From CBDDBH01 sp965225625 (GTDB lineage: Bacteria > Pseudomonadota > Gammaproteobacteria > JADZEE01), in contig CBDDBH010000017.1 of NCBI GenBank assembly GCA_965225625.1, positions 62,001 through 126,000 of the forward strand: a DNA stretch of 64,000 nucleotides, written 5' to 3'. Shown in pieces: positions 1-9,211 of this stretch. The notes below the pieces were generated by a model that was given only the letters and a program-made list of their open reading frames with translations, did no database searches and was not told where the DNA came from. The stretch's first letter is position 1; each line of letters opens with the position of its first letter. The translations under genes and the position numbers were made by a program.

Positions 1-63
1 ACCGGCGGTTATCTACACGACGGCACACGACCGGTGCAAACCTTTAAGGGCATGAGCGAATGA
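1..63 (+). CDS. Possible C-terminal end of a truncated gene
   Basis: Frame 1 is open from the first base to a TGA at 61-63 and gives about 20 residues (ending in FKGMSE). The gene would begin outside the window. The residues do not identify a family. Bases 64-210 hold nothing I can support; a 23-codon ORF at 73-144 in the same frame is probably chance. The only support is an open frame at a contig edge, so confidence is low. Confidence 0.22.
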   Translation, partial: TGGYLHDGTRPVQTFKGMSE

Positions 64-210
64 GGACATGACATGCCGTTCGCCCAGTTGGTGCGCGTGT
101 TACCGACCGCCGCGCGGACGCTCATCAAACAGTTGCGTTCCTAGCGGTAGCGCTCGGCCTGAGCGCGAGACGGAACTCCGGAATTGGAGTAATTTGGGAA
201 AGCTGTGCCG

Positions 211-1657
211 TTAGAATTCGCGGCGATAAGTCAGTATGAACTTGTGTACATGCATGTCGAATGCGGTACCGCCTGTAGCCGCGCCACGGGTCGAGGTGAG
301 TGGTCTTGTCGTATTTGTTACCTCATCCATGAAGATATAAGAATACGCAAAATCCAGATGCGATTTTCCAAACGCGTAACCAAGGCCAAAAGTCGCATGC
401 TTTTCAAAAATGGTCGGGAACAGCGGCAGTAAACCGTTGTCCGGAATCGGGTTTTCAATAGCACTGAATCCTGCGCGCACAGTCCACGCGTCTCCAATCC
501 GGTAACGTGCGCCGATTGCAATCGCCAGTGTATCGTCCCAATTCTGGGGAACGTCAAAATCCACCGATTCACCGGCAAATGCGCCGCCGGCAGAGTCCGA
601 TTCAACCTGAAATCGGATCCGAAACGCGTCCATGGTATTCGACCACCACGCGTAACGTGTATCCAGTGAAAGCGCCAATCGGTCGTTGACCCGATGTTCG
701 ATGCCCACTTGTAGCATCGCCGGCCACTGAAAATCGTCGATGCGCACGTCGCCCGCGAAGGTTGTCGAAACGGCACCCCCGGGATTCAGCGCCTCGGCGA
801 CTAACTTACCTTTTAGATCAGGAAGGCTGGTTTTGGTTGTGTAGGCGGCGCCGAGCCGGGTGGCCGGGGTGACCTGGTAGGTCAAGCCGAACCGTCCACC
901 CACACCGAACGCCGTCATCTCACTGTCGATGATGTGTCCTTTGTTGGCGGAGATATAAATACTGCCGCCGGCGCCGATTAATCCACCCAATGCGGTTGCC
1001 AGACCTGCATCATTGCTAACTCTAAGCACGTCCCGTCTGGACGCCGGTTAATAGTTGATCGCTGTTGAGTTGCCACAGGAGATCTGCGCCTGTCCAAACG
1101 ATGTCGAGCGTAGCGCCAATGTTCAGGCGCTCATTGACGGCGTAGGAAAAACCGATAGGTATGTCCAGGCCGATTAAGCGCGCGCCGATGTCTTTCTTTG
1201 TCTGCGTGCCGCTTGAATCGATGGAGAGATAACTGTTTCGTCCGTATTCCGAGCCGGCGCCGCCCTTGGAGAATGCGCCGATCCCCAAGGTCAAACCGTT
1301 GTCCAGACGACGTGTATAGCCGCCATGCGGTGGAACATAGGGGTTGCGGTTGGGTCCATGTTGCACAGTGTTTGATTTGCCCAGATCCGCGGTGCTGCGG
1401 GACGTGCCGAACGGGGCGTTGAAGTCCAGACCGATTTCGAAAGCATTGCCTGCGCCGAGCGCGAGTGTCGCCGGGTTATTCATCAAACCACCGACCCCGG
1501 TATCGCTCGCCACACCCGCGCCGGCCATCGCCTGCGATCTGGCGCCGTAACCAATTTGACTGATGCCTTCAAACGCGATTGCCCCGCGCCCGCTGAGAAG
1601 AAGGGGCAGGCAGAAGAGGCAGGTTCGCGTTATCCCTGGATTTCCGCGTCTGAACAT
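211..1657 (-). pseudogene. FadL/OMPP1-type outer membrane transporter, split by a frameshift
   Basis: Two adjacent minus-strand frames, 1657-1022 and 1029-211, together encode one FadL/TodX-family outer-membrane beta-barrel, a family that takes up long-chain fatty acids or hydrophobic aromatics. The first part has a signal peptide-like start, the family's N-terminal GARSQAMAGAGVA stretch and a following MNNPATLAL. The second part carries the remaining barrel strands and ends in an aromatic residue (...LTYRREF), as outer-membrane proteins usually do. The joined length of about 480 residues fits the family. The frames overlap by 8 bases near 1022-1029, so one indel separates them. It may be a true pseudogene or a consensus error. 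It stands alone, downstream of the aminotransferase gene on the same strand. The family is confident; the substrate is unknown. Confidence 0.75.
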
Positions 1658-1737
1658 ATTTTATTACCCCTGATCCTGTCCTGTTCTAGAACTCGGCTAA
1701 CGCCTCGTAAAGCACCCCGGCCCTTGCCTCAAGGCAA

Positions 1738-1789
1738 GGGGCAGACGATTGCTCCTGCAACGTCTGCATTTTCGCCATCCCTGGCGGTC
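1738..1789 (+). repeat. 52-bp REP-like hairpin repeat, copy 1
   Basis: This 52-bp segment matches 3156-3207 at 45 of 52 positions. It contains two small hairpins: GCAGACG with CGTCTGC, and CGCCA-TCCC-TGGCG. It is preceded by another hairpin (CCTTGCC-TCAA-GGCAAGG, about 1721-1738). A 13-bp piece of the second hairpin also occurs near 63643-63655. It lies between the fadL-like gene and the aminotransferase gene, in a gap of about 200 bp with no credible ORF. It is probably a dispersed extragenic repeat; transcription termination is an alternative role. Confidence 0.5.
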
Positions 1790-1861
1790 AGGGTGAGGGG
1801 TTCAAGTCGGATGATCCACTGCCACATCCCAATCCTTTGGCTTACCGATCTACACAGTCCT

Positions 1862-2992
1862 TTATCCCATAACCGCCGCAATTGCGGCGTCGAGACTGGC
1901 AACGGTGCGATCGACATTATGTAGCTTATCGAGACCAAACAGGCCGATCCGGAACGTTCTGAAGTCTTCGCGTTCGTCGCACTTAAGGGGAACGCCGGCC
2001 GCGATTTGCAGTCCGGTTGAGAGGAATTTTTTGCCGGTTTGAATATCGGGGTCGTCCGTGTAGCTAACTACAACACCAGGCGCACCGAATCCGTCTGCGG
2101 CGACACTTGGGAATCCGCGGGCCTTGAGCAGTGCTCGTACCTTGTCACCCAGTTCCAGTTGTTCGGCGCGAACCTTTTCCAAGCCGTAGGCTTGCGTCTC
2201 CTGCATTGTATCGCGAAGCTTGCGCAGTCCGTCGGTGGGCATAGTCGCGTGATAAGCGTGGCCGCCGTTCTCGTAGGCTTGCATGATCTGCAGCCATTTC
2301 CCAAGGTCACAGGCGAAGCTGCTACTGGTGGTTGTGCCGATTCGATCGAGCGCCCGCTCGTTTAACATCACCAGAGCGCAGCATGGTGACCCGCTCCAGC
2401 CTTTCTGCGGAGCACTTATTAATACATCGACGTTATTGGTCTGCATGTCGACCCAGATCGTGCCAGACGCGATACAATCCAGAACGAATAGACCGCCGAC
2501 TTCGCGCACGGCATCGCCGACGGTGCGAAGATACTCGTCCGGGAGCATCATGCCAGAGGAAGTCTCTACGTGCGGTGCGAACACCAGATCGGGTTTTTCT
2601 GAGCGAATCATCGCCACGACCTCATCCAGCGGCGCGGGCGTAAATGCCGCTTGTGGCCCATCTTCCGTTTGTCGTGCTTTGAGTACGGTAGAGTTTGCGG
2701 GAATGCCGCCCATCTCGAGGATCTGTGTCCAGCGAAAGCTGAACCAGCCGTTGCGGATCACAAGGCATTTTTTGCCGGTTGCAAACTGGCGAGCAACGGC
2801 CTCCATGCCATAAGTTCCACCGCCGGGGACGATGACTGCGGCTGCCGCGTTATAAACTGACTGCAGCATTTGCGAGATGTCCCGCATCACTTGTTGAAAC
2901 GAACCTGACATGTGGTTGAGTGAACGGTCGGTGAAAACAACTGAGTATTCGAGCAAACCGTCAGGATCGACATCGGGAAGTAGGCCAGGCAT
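1862..2992 (-). CDS. Class V aminotransferase, alanine-glyoxylate aminotransferase-like
   Basis: This is a fold-type I PLP enzyme of 376 residues, a normal length for the alanine/serine-glyoxylate aminotransferase group. Visible features are the N-terminal substrate loop (NHMSGSF, 27-32), the PLP phosphate-binding GGGTYGMEA (57-65), the cofactor Asp in FVLDCIASG (about 172), and the Schiff-base lysine in SAPQKGWSGSP (K197). The family transfers an amino group between an amino acid and an oxo acid such as glyoxylate; substrate choice cannot be read here. The ATG at 2992 gives the full N-terminus. Its neighbours (FadL-like porin downstream, Rieske/GST operon divergent) do not define a pathway. 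Family call sure, substrate inferred. Confidence 0.85.
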   Translation of the reverse strand: MPGLLPDVDPDGLLEYSVVFTDRSLNHMSGSFQQVMRDISQMLQSVYNAAAAVIVPGGGTYGMEAVARQFATGKKCLVIRNGWFSFRWTQILEMGGIPANSTVLKARQTEDGPQAAFTPAPLDEVVAMIRSEKPDLVFAPHVETSSGMMLPDEYLRTVGDAVREVGGLFVLDCIASGTIWVDMQTNNVDVLISAPQKGWSGSPCCALVMLNERALDRIGTTTSSSFACDLGKWLQIMQAYENGGHAYHATMPTDGLRKLRDTMQETQAYGLEKVRAEQLELGDKVRALLKARGFPSVAADGFGAPGVVVSYTDDPDIQTGKKFLSTGLQIAAGVPLKCDEREDFRTFRIGLFGLDKLHNVDRTVASLDAAIAAVMG

Positions 2993-3137
2993 GGGGCTAG
3001 TGCTCTTGAATAGTTTTAGGGGCGTGCATTCTCAGTAATTCCGCACTGCGTTACAACCGCCGTGACCCGAACGATTTCAAAACTTATTTGTCGCCGAACA
3101 TGGTTTAGATAGGTGTAAGCATTAGACTTCAGGCCTA

Positions 3138-3435
3138 GCCCGCATATTTCACGAAGGGCAGACAAACGCTCCTGCATAGTCTGTATTTCCGCCATCCCTG
3201 GCGGTCACGCCACGCGATGCAGGTGAAACTCAGATGTTGTAAAGGTCCGGTGTCAATGAAGGATAAACACACTTTGTACCGCATCGCGTGGCTATCCTGG
3301 CGCTCGCGGGTCCGCGCACGCCTGAGCTTGCGCTTCACGCCAATCATAGCTACGGCTATGCTTGGCGCTCCAGCGCGGCGCCCAGACGCACGCGCGCTGC
3401 GCGAGCATCCAGGATCCTTCATGAAATATGCGGGC
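3138..3435. repeat. 298-bp MITE-like element with 20-bp terminal inverted repeats
   Basis: The left end, gcccgcatatttcacgaagg (3138-3157), is the reverse complement of 3416-3435 at 19 of 20 positions. Nested inside are further inverted repeats: a perfect 12-bp pair at 3209-3220 and 3281-3292, an imperfect pair at about 3293-3308 and 3400-3415, and a shorter one around a central 3340-3368 hairpin. The first 52 bases after the left end are the second copy of the repeat at 1738-1789. No ORF is convincing inside it; an open frame running into the Rieske gene is an accident of sequence. It is likely a non-autonomous mobile or extragenic palindromic element, sitting immediately upstream of the Rieske start. 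Confidence 0.6.
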
Positions 3436-3455
3436 GAGCCGACGAGATAAATTCG

Positions 3456-4532
3456 ATGTTCATGGAAAATCTGTGGTATTGCGGAGCTTTGAGCACGGAA
3501 ATCGAGTCTCTCCCCCTGCGCAGAGTAATCTGTAACGAACCGATCGTGTTTTATCGAGATACCAGCGGTAACCCGGTCGCGCTGGAGGATCGCTGTTCCC
3601 ATCGCCACGCACCGCTGTCTAAAGGCTCAATACGCGGTGACAACATTCAGTGTGATTATCACGGTGTGGTTTTCAACGGCCAGGGCACCTGTATTCATAT
3701 CCCGCACCAAAGCAAAATTCCCACGCGTGCGAACATCAAATCTTATCGGGTGGCGGAAAAGTGGGGGTTTGTGTGGATTTGGCGAGGTGATGCGGCGTCT
3801 GCGGCCTCGGACCTCATTCCCGATCTCGGTTGGAACGCGGATCCGTTGCGCAGCCCGGTATACGTTTACTTTCATGTGCAAGCAAACTTTCAACTGGTGG
3901 CCGATAACTTGTTGGATATTTCTCACGCTGATTATCTGCACAGCAAGAGTTTCGGTTCGAAATCCGGTTCGATGGACGGTCCCAATCCCGGAGACTACGA
4001 GTTCGAAAGTTGGACCGAAGGAGAACGGGTCTATAGCGTCAGGAAATTAAAGAATGTCGAAGTGGGAGAGCTAGCTAAAAAATGGGGTGGATTCACGAAA
4101 AGCCTGAACCGAACCAATGAGCAAATGTGGGAGGCTCCGAACACCGTTCACGTCCGGCTTGAGTTGGAAAACGACGAAAATAAAATCTCCATTAATCACG
4201 ATCACATCATGACCCCGGAGACGGAATCGACGACTCACTATTTCATGGATTTCACCAGGGACTTCAGCTTCGAAGGCGGTTACCCGACCGACGAGGATAT
4301 TTACAACGAGCAATTTGCCATCGTAACGACCGAGGATTTGCCGATGGTCGAGGCCCAGCAGGTGAACATCGATCTGTGTCACAACCCTGCAGATGTGCCG
4401 GTTGAGGCAGACAGACTGATAAACGGGGTACACCGTATGTTGGTCCGTCTATATAAAGAGCGGGGCGTACCTGTCCCCGATCGGCTCGCCAACAGAGCCC
4501 ATGGATCCGTGGGGACGCAAAACGATGCTTGA
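3456..4532 (+). CDS. Rieske non-heme iron oxygenase, vanillate O-demethylase type
   Basis: This single-component alpha-type oxygenase of 358 residues has a Rieske [2Fe-2S] site, C47-x-H49...C66-x2-H69 (CSHRHAPL, then CDYHG), and the mononuclear iron motif N151-x2-D154-x2-H157-x4-H162 (NLLDISHADYLH). The architecture matches the VanA/DdmC group, which O-demethylates methoxyaromatics or hydroxylates related substrates using electrons from a separate reductase. No reductase gene is adjacent. The frame is open upstream to 3288, but that part lies in the inverted-repeat element. The ATG at 3456 (or 3462, MEN) fits the family N-terminus. The stop overlaps the start of the GST gene, so the two are one operon. 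Substrate unknown. Confidence 0.85.
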   Translation: MFMENLWYCGALSTEIESLPLRRVICNEPIVFYRDTSGNPVALEDRCSHRHAPLSKGSIRGDNIQCDYHGVVFNGQGTCIHIPHQSKIPTRANIKSYRVAEKWGFVWIWRGDAASAASDLIPDLGWNADPLRSPVYVYFHVQANFQLVADNLLDISHADYLHSKSFGSKSGSMDGPNPGDYEFESWTEGERVYSVRKLKNVEVGELAKKWGGFTKSLNRTNEQMWEAPNTVHVRLELENDENKISINHDHIMTPETESTTHYFMDFTRDFSFEGGYPTDEDIYNEQFAIVTTEDLPMVEAQQVNIDLCHNPADVPVEADRLINGVHRMLVRLYKERGVPVPDRLANRAHGSVGTQNDA

Positions 4533-5346
4533 AGTCTATTACCTGGAAGAGGCCGATTCGATTTGCTCGAATCGCGTGATCATGACTTTGGTGGATAAGG
4601 AGATCGAAGACTGGGTACCGCACAAAATCGTGCTCATGAATCGCGATCAGTTCAAGCCGGAATATTTGAAGCTGAATCCGAAGGCGCAAGTGCCCACGCT
4701 GGTTCATGACGGCAGAGTTGTCCGGGAATCTTCGATCATCTGCGATTATCTTGACGATTTAACACCGACGCCGGCTCTGAAACCGGCCGATCCGGTAGAG
4801 CGAGCCCATATGCAGGAGTGGATCAAGGATTGCGATGAGTCTGGCTACCAGGCCATCGCATCGATTAATTTCGTTACCAAGTTCAGATTGGAGATCCCAC
4901 TGGACAAGATGGAAGAGCGTTGGAAAAAGGTAACCGACATCGATCGCCTGCATCGTCAGCAATCCTGCGTTCACGAGGGCCTCGACTCGGCTTATGTGCT
5001 CCGTGCTATCGGTGCATGCGACCGGATTCTGGGGAAGACGGAGCAAGTGCTGGCGGACGGTCGTCCCTGGATCATGGGCGAGCAATATAGTCTGGTCGAG
5101 ACTACCCATGCGCCATTTTTCAAGGTGCTGGAGATGTTGCGTCTGCTGCATCTGTGGTTGGAGGGCCGGCCCCTTGTTCAGGACTGGTGGGCGCGTGTGA
5201 CGGCCCGGCCGAGCTACAAGGCACTGGAGGAATATCCGGGCCAAAGCGAGGACGACAACGCGCCGCACGCTAAAGCCGGTCGAGCCGTCGAGGGCAGGTT
5301 CCAGGAACTGCTAAACCAGTACAGAACTACTATTCCGCAGCTTTAA
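4525..5346 (+). CDS. Glutathione S-transferase, LigF (beta-etherase)-like
   Basis: This cytosolic GST of 273 residues has a thioredoxin-fold N-terminus with NPKAQVPTLVHDG and the glutathione-binding RESSIICDYLDD, followed by an all-helical C-terminal domain. The spacing and the PADPVERAHMQEW segment resemble LigF, the lignin beta-aryl ether-cleaving GST of sphingomonads; this is pattern recognition, not an alignment. The ATG at 4525 overlaps the Rieske stop (ATGCTTGA); an ATG at 4501 would also be possible. A second GST follows after 12 bp. Glutathione-dependent ether cleavage or dehalogenation of an aromatic made accessible by the Rieske enzyme is a reasonable inference. Confidence 0.82.
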   Translation: MLEVYYLEEADSICSNRVIMTLVDKEIEDWVPHKIVLMNRDQFKPEYLKLNPKAQVPTLVHDGRVVRESSIICDYLDDLTPTPALKPADPVERAHMQEWIKDCDESGYQAIASINFVTKFRLEIPLDKMEERWKKVTDIDRLHRQQSCVHEGLDSAYVLRAIGACDRILGKTEQVLADGRPWIMGEQYSLVETTHAPFFKVLEMLRLLHLWLEGRPLVQDWWARVTARPSYKALEEYPGQSEDDNAPHAKAGRAVEGRFQELLNQYRTTIPQL

Positions 5347-5358
5347 AGGAGATGGCCG

Positions 5359-6138
5359 ATGGGTATTGTGACCCCGACTAACCCGGCGGTGCTCGACTTC
5401 AAGGGTATTCATCTGTATCACGCCGACGTATCCAATTGCGCCGCGCGCGTCCGCTTCCTATTGGACGAAAAAGGACTTGCTTGGGAAAGCCATCACATTA
5501 ATCTGCGCAAGAAGGAAAATGTTACAGCAGCGTATTTTGCTATCAACTCAAAGGGCATAGTCCCGTCCCTGGTGCACGACGGAACGGTAGTGGTCGAATC
5601 CAACGATATCCTTCGATATCTGGAAGAGAAGTTCCCCGAGCCTAGCTTTTTGCCTGCAAGCCAGGCGGGTCGCGAGAAAGTTGATGAGTGGCTGACCTTG
5701 TCCGGTGACATCCACATGCCCGGCATAAAGACGTTCCAATACGTCAAAGTCAATAGCAAATTGTTGCAAAAGACCGAAGAAGAAGTTGAGCGTTATCGGC
5801 GCCTGCAGAAACATGAGGACATGTTGTCGTTTCACGCCAAGCACGACACACCGGGTAGCAATTTTTCCGACGAAGAGTTCTCCAACGCGGTGGCCATGTT
5901 AGATACCGCATTTTCAGAAATGGATGCGATGTTGTCCGGTAACGATTGGATGATCGATAACACCTACTCGCTGACGGATATCTCCTGGGCGCCAAGCATC
6001 ACGACCTTACTGCGTGGCGGATTTCCCTTCGAGAAATATGCAAATGTCACGGCATGGTATGCGCGGATTGGGGAACGTCCTGCGTTCCGCAGCGCCGTTG
6101 CGGCATGGCAGCCTGGACAGGAACGTCACGCGGGCTGA
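5359..6138 (+). CDS. Glutathione S-transferase, second of a pair
   Basis: This GST of 259 residues has the N-terminal fold with SNCAARVRFLLDEKGL (catalytic-region Ser/Cys), NSKGIVPSLVHDG, VVESNDILRYLEEKFP and a helical C-terminal domain. It follows the first GST by 12 bp with an AAGGAG ribosome-binding site before ATG 5359. It is not a recent duplicate of its neighbour; the two differ through most of their length. A Rieske gene with two distinct GSTs recalls systems in which paired GSTs act on opposite stereoisomers (LigE/LigF) or sequentially (LigF/LigG). That parallel is inference. Product and substrate are unknown. Confidence 0.8.
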   Translation: MGIVTPTNPAVLDFKGIHLYHADVSNCAARVRFLLDEKGLAWESHHINLRKKENVTAAYFAINSKGIVPSLVHDGTVVVESNDILRYLEEKFPEPSFLPASQAGREKVDEWLTLSGDIHMPGIKTFQYVKVNSKLLQKTEEEVERYRRLQKHEDMLSFHAKHDTPGSNFSDEEFSNAVAMLDTAFSEMDAMLSGNDWMIDNTYSLTDISWAPSITTLLRGGFPFEKYANVTAWYARIGERPAFRSAVAAWQPGQERHAG

Positions 6139-6147
6139 GACACTGAG

Positions 6148-6911
6148 TCAACGTGTACCGCCGGCAACCATCGCCTCCAAGGTATGTTCAGCCAAACCGG
6201 CTGTGACTCCGCCATCGATGCAGATCGCCTGGCCGGTGATATAGGCGCAGTCCGGCGCGGCCAGAAAATGTGCTAAAGCGGCCACTTCCTCGGGTTCACC
6301 GACCCGCGCCAGCGGCGCGAGTATGGGATAAAACGTCGCTTCCGGATGATCGGGCGTTACCATTTCACTCCACACCGATCCGGAACAGATCGCGTTTACC
6401 CTAATCTTGCGCGGTGCGAGCTCCATTGCGGCAGTCTGGGTGATATAGGTTACGCCAGCCTTGCTGGCGCCGTAGCGGCTGTACCCGGGAATCCCTAAAC
6501 GGCCCCGACTGAAGATGTGTTGATAATGCTGCCGCCATCGTTCATGTGACGCGGTCCGTAGCGCAAGCCGTTATAGATCGGTTTCAAATTGACGTCCAGT
6601 ACGCGCTGTAGAGAGTCGCCGTCGCCCTCATCGATGGTCGGCCCCGCGTCGTCGATCCCTGCGTTGTTAACCACTATGTCGAGTTTGCCGAGCTTGGCCT
6701 CCGCTTGCTCGAAGGCACTTTTTAGCTGCGCTTCATCGGCGACGTCGGTGCGGATAAAAATACCGCCGAATTCCGCTGCTATCGGATCACCGTCGCGGCG
6801 GCCGATAATGACGACTTTAGCACCGGCGGCGGCAAAGCGTTTGGCGATTGCCAGACCGATGCCCGCGGTACCGCCGGTGATGAATGCGTTCATGCCTTCG
6901 ATCGAGAACAT
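6148..6911 (-). pseudogene. SDR family oxidoreductase, split by a frameshift
   Basis: Two minus-strand frames encode one short-chain dehydrogenase. The first (6911-6495) has the NAD(P) motif TGGTAGIG, NNAG and the catalytic-region Ser in IINTSS. After an indel near 6495-6510 the second continues with RLGIPGYSRYGASK (Tyr and Lys of YxxxK), the cofactor loop and ITGQAICIDGG. Joined length of about 254 residues is normal. ATG 6911 has GAGGAG upstream and is preferred over a longer frame start at 6986. The indel lies among short G and T runs, so a consensus error is possible. It converges on the Rieske/GST operon and could act in the same pathway as an alcohol (C-alpha) dehydrogenase, by inference. 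Confidence 0.78.
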
Positions 6912-7164
6912 CGTCTGCTCCTCGTAGTTGCGCGTGTTACTGGTTGTATTGATTCGTCGCGGATCAGGCTGCCGTTGCTCTTGCATGACTCGGCCAGGCT
7001 GTTGTTCTGGTCTGGTTTCTGCCGTTCCCGGTGACAGTATATCGGTGATTATGTAACGACAAGCGATAGCGCGTGTTTGCTCGAGGTTATCGGCGAAAAT
7101 GTTAATTCAACCGTGGTTGGCAGACGCGATACAATACACCGACCCAATCGAAAAGGATGATTCG

Positions 7165-9060
7165 ATGGCCGAGAGCAGGGATGGTGTTTTGAGCGACAAT
7201 AACGCGTATACAGTTAACGCTGACCAAAAATCTAATTCCTTATTTTCGGATATCGCCGAGGTGAGCGGCGCTGCACACACGGTGCTCAAGCAGGTCTTCG
7301 GTCACGATGGGTTTCGTGGCCGTCAGCTCGACGCGATCGAGGCCGCCTTGGAAGGTCGTGATTGTGTCGTGCTCATGCCCACCGGCGGTGGCAAGTCGTT
7401 GTGTTTTCAAATCCCGCCACTGCTAAACGGCGGATGCACCGTCGTTGTGTCCCCGTTGATTGCGCTGATGCAGGATCAGGTCGTGAGCCTGGGCGAGCTT
7501 GGGCTGGCCGCTGCGTGTCTGAACTCGGCTATGAGCGGCGCGGAGCAGCGCGATGTTATCGATCAGCTTGGCAGGGGAGAGCTACGACTGCTTTATCTGG
7601 CGCCTGAGAGATTGTTGCAAGCCGATACGCTTGAACTGCTTAAGCGATGCGCTGTATCACTGATTGCCATCGATGAAGCTCATTGCGTGTCGCAGTGGGG
7701 GCATGACTTCCGCCACGACTATCTCGAGTTGCATAGACTGGCCGAACATTTCCCCGCAGTGCCGCGCATGGCCCTGACTGCTACTGCGGATGAGCGAACG
7801 CGGACGGATATCGCGGCTCGGTTGCAGCTTAACGATCCGCGTTGGTTTGTCGACGGTTTTGACCGGCCAAATATTCGTTATACGGTTCGTGCCCGAAGCA
7901 ATGCCCGCCAGCAATTAGAAAAATTTCTAGCTACGCGACGCGGGCAAGCGGGGATCATTTACTGCATGTCGCGGCGCAAGGTCGAGGAAACCGCCATATG
8001 GTTGGTTGCTCAGGGATATGTGGCTCTGCCTTACCACGCCGGCCTTGAACCTGGGATACGCAGTGCCAATCAACAACGCTTTGCTAACGACGATGGCGTG
8101 ATCATCGTCGCCACCATCGCGTTCGGTATGGGTATCGATAAGCCCGACGTGCGCTTTGTCGTGCACCTGGATCTGCCCAAGAGTATCGAGGCCTACTATC
8201 AGGAAACCGGCCGCGCCGGGCGCGACGACGAGGCGGCCGACGCGTGGATGGTCTACGGGCTGCAAGACGTTGTGCGCTTGCGTCAAATGCTCGAACAGTC
8301 GCCAGCGGACGAAGACCACAAGCGCATCGAACGCAATAAGCTCGACGCGTTGCTGGGATGGTGTGAGGCAACCGAGTGCCGGCGTCGACCGCTGCTGGAA
8401 TATTTCGGCGACGCGCCAGCGACTACCTGCGGTAATTGTGATAACTGTCTGGAACCGCCGACGACCTGGGATGCAACCGAGGAGGCGCAAAAGCTGTTGT
8501 CGTGCATTTATCGCACGGGTCAGCGCTTTGGCGGTGCCCACGTGATCGATGTCCTGCGCGGGGCTGATACCGAAAAAGTTAAAGCGCATGCACATGCCGG
8601 TTTGAGCACGTTCGGGATCGGAGCCGAGCGCAGCGTCAACCAGTGGCGCTCGGTGTTGCGTCAACTCATGGTTCGTGGCGCCGTTTATGCCGACGTCGAG
8701 CAATTCGGGGTGTTGAAACTTGGCGCGGATGCGCGGCCCATCCTGCGCGGTGAAGTGCAATTGCATCTGCGCGAAGATCTGGCCGAAGCACCCGCGCCGC
8801 GCCGTAACAAAGCAAGCGTAGAGATTGCGAACGAGGATCTACCGATGTGGGAGCGATTGCGCGCCTGCCGCAAGCGGTTGGCTGACGAGCATAGTGTGCC
8901 GCCGTACGTGATTTTCCACGATCGCACGCTGCGCGAGCTAATTGCCGTACGCCCGGCGTCGCTGGAAGAAATGCTCGACGTGGCCGGCATTGGCCAGGCA
9001 AAACTCGAACGCTACGGAAAGGTTTTTCTGGATGAATTGAACGCGGAATCGGTCGGATAA
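7165..9060 (+). CDS. recQ: ATP-dependent DNA helicase RecQ
   Basis: This is a 3'-5' superfamily 2 DNA helicase acting in recombination and replication-fork repair, about 631 residues. In order it shows: motif 0 (FRGRQLDAI), Walker A MPTGGGKS (about 71-78), DEAH box with the RecQ aromatic loop (IDEAHCVSQWGHDFR), motifs V/VI (TIAFGMGIDKPDVR and QETGRAGRD), the RecQ zinc site (C-x5-C then CGNCDNC), a winged helix, and a C-terminal HRDC domain (from WERLRACRKRL). The start at 7165 has AAGGA six bases away and matches RecQ N-termini; an ATG at 7099 is in frame. It is a housekeeping gene among catabolic ones, with a 140-bp gap afterwards. Confidence 0.95.
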   Translation: MAESRDGVLSDNNAYTVNADQKSNSLFSDIAEVSGAAHTVLKQVFGHDGFRGRQLDAIEAALEGRDCVVLMPTGGGKSLCFQIPPLLNGGCTVVVSPLIALMQDQVVSLGELGLAAACLNSAMSGAEQRDVIDQLGRGELRLLYLAPERLLQADTLELLKRCAVSLIAIDEAHCVSQWGHDFRHDYLELHRLAEHFPAVPRMALTATADERTRTDIAARLQLNDPRWFVDGFDRPNIRYTVRARSNARQQLEKFLATRRGQAGIIYCMSRRKVEETAIWLVAQGYVALPYHAGLEPGIRSANQQRFANDDGVIIVATIAFGMGIDKPDVRFVVHLDLPKSIEAYYQETGRAGRDDEAADAWMVYGLQDVVRLRQMLEQSPADEDHKRIERNKLDALLGWCEATECRRRPLLEYFGDAPATTCGNCDNCLEPPTTWDATEEAQKLLSCIYRTGQRFGGAHVIDVLRGADTEKVKAHAHAGLSTFGIGAERSVNQWRSVLRQLMVRGAVYADVEQFGVLKLGADARPILRGEVQLHLREDLAEAPAPRRNKASVEIANEDLPMWERLRACRKRLADEHSVPPYVIFHDRTLRELIAVRPASLEEMLDVAGIGQAKLERYGKVFLDELNAESVG

Positions 9061-9211
9061 TGCGGCTTCTTACTGACGGGTTTGTCGGGATATCACGACG
9101 ACGACCGCGGTGAGCAGCCACCGTGCTTGCGGTACTCCATAAATAGTCAGCTTCGGCTACATTTATGTTGGTGGCTGTGGGTACTGCCGTGCTTTGGACA
9201 GGGAGACTGAG

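Noticed and set aside
3288..3455. 56-codon N-terminal extension of the Rieske gene
   Set aside because: It translates the inverted-repeat element and is unlike VanA N-termini; the ATG at 3456 fits.
6490..6515. Programmed frameshift in the SDR gene
   Set aside because: No slippery heptamer or downstream structure; SDR genes are not known to need frameshifting.
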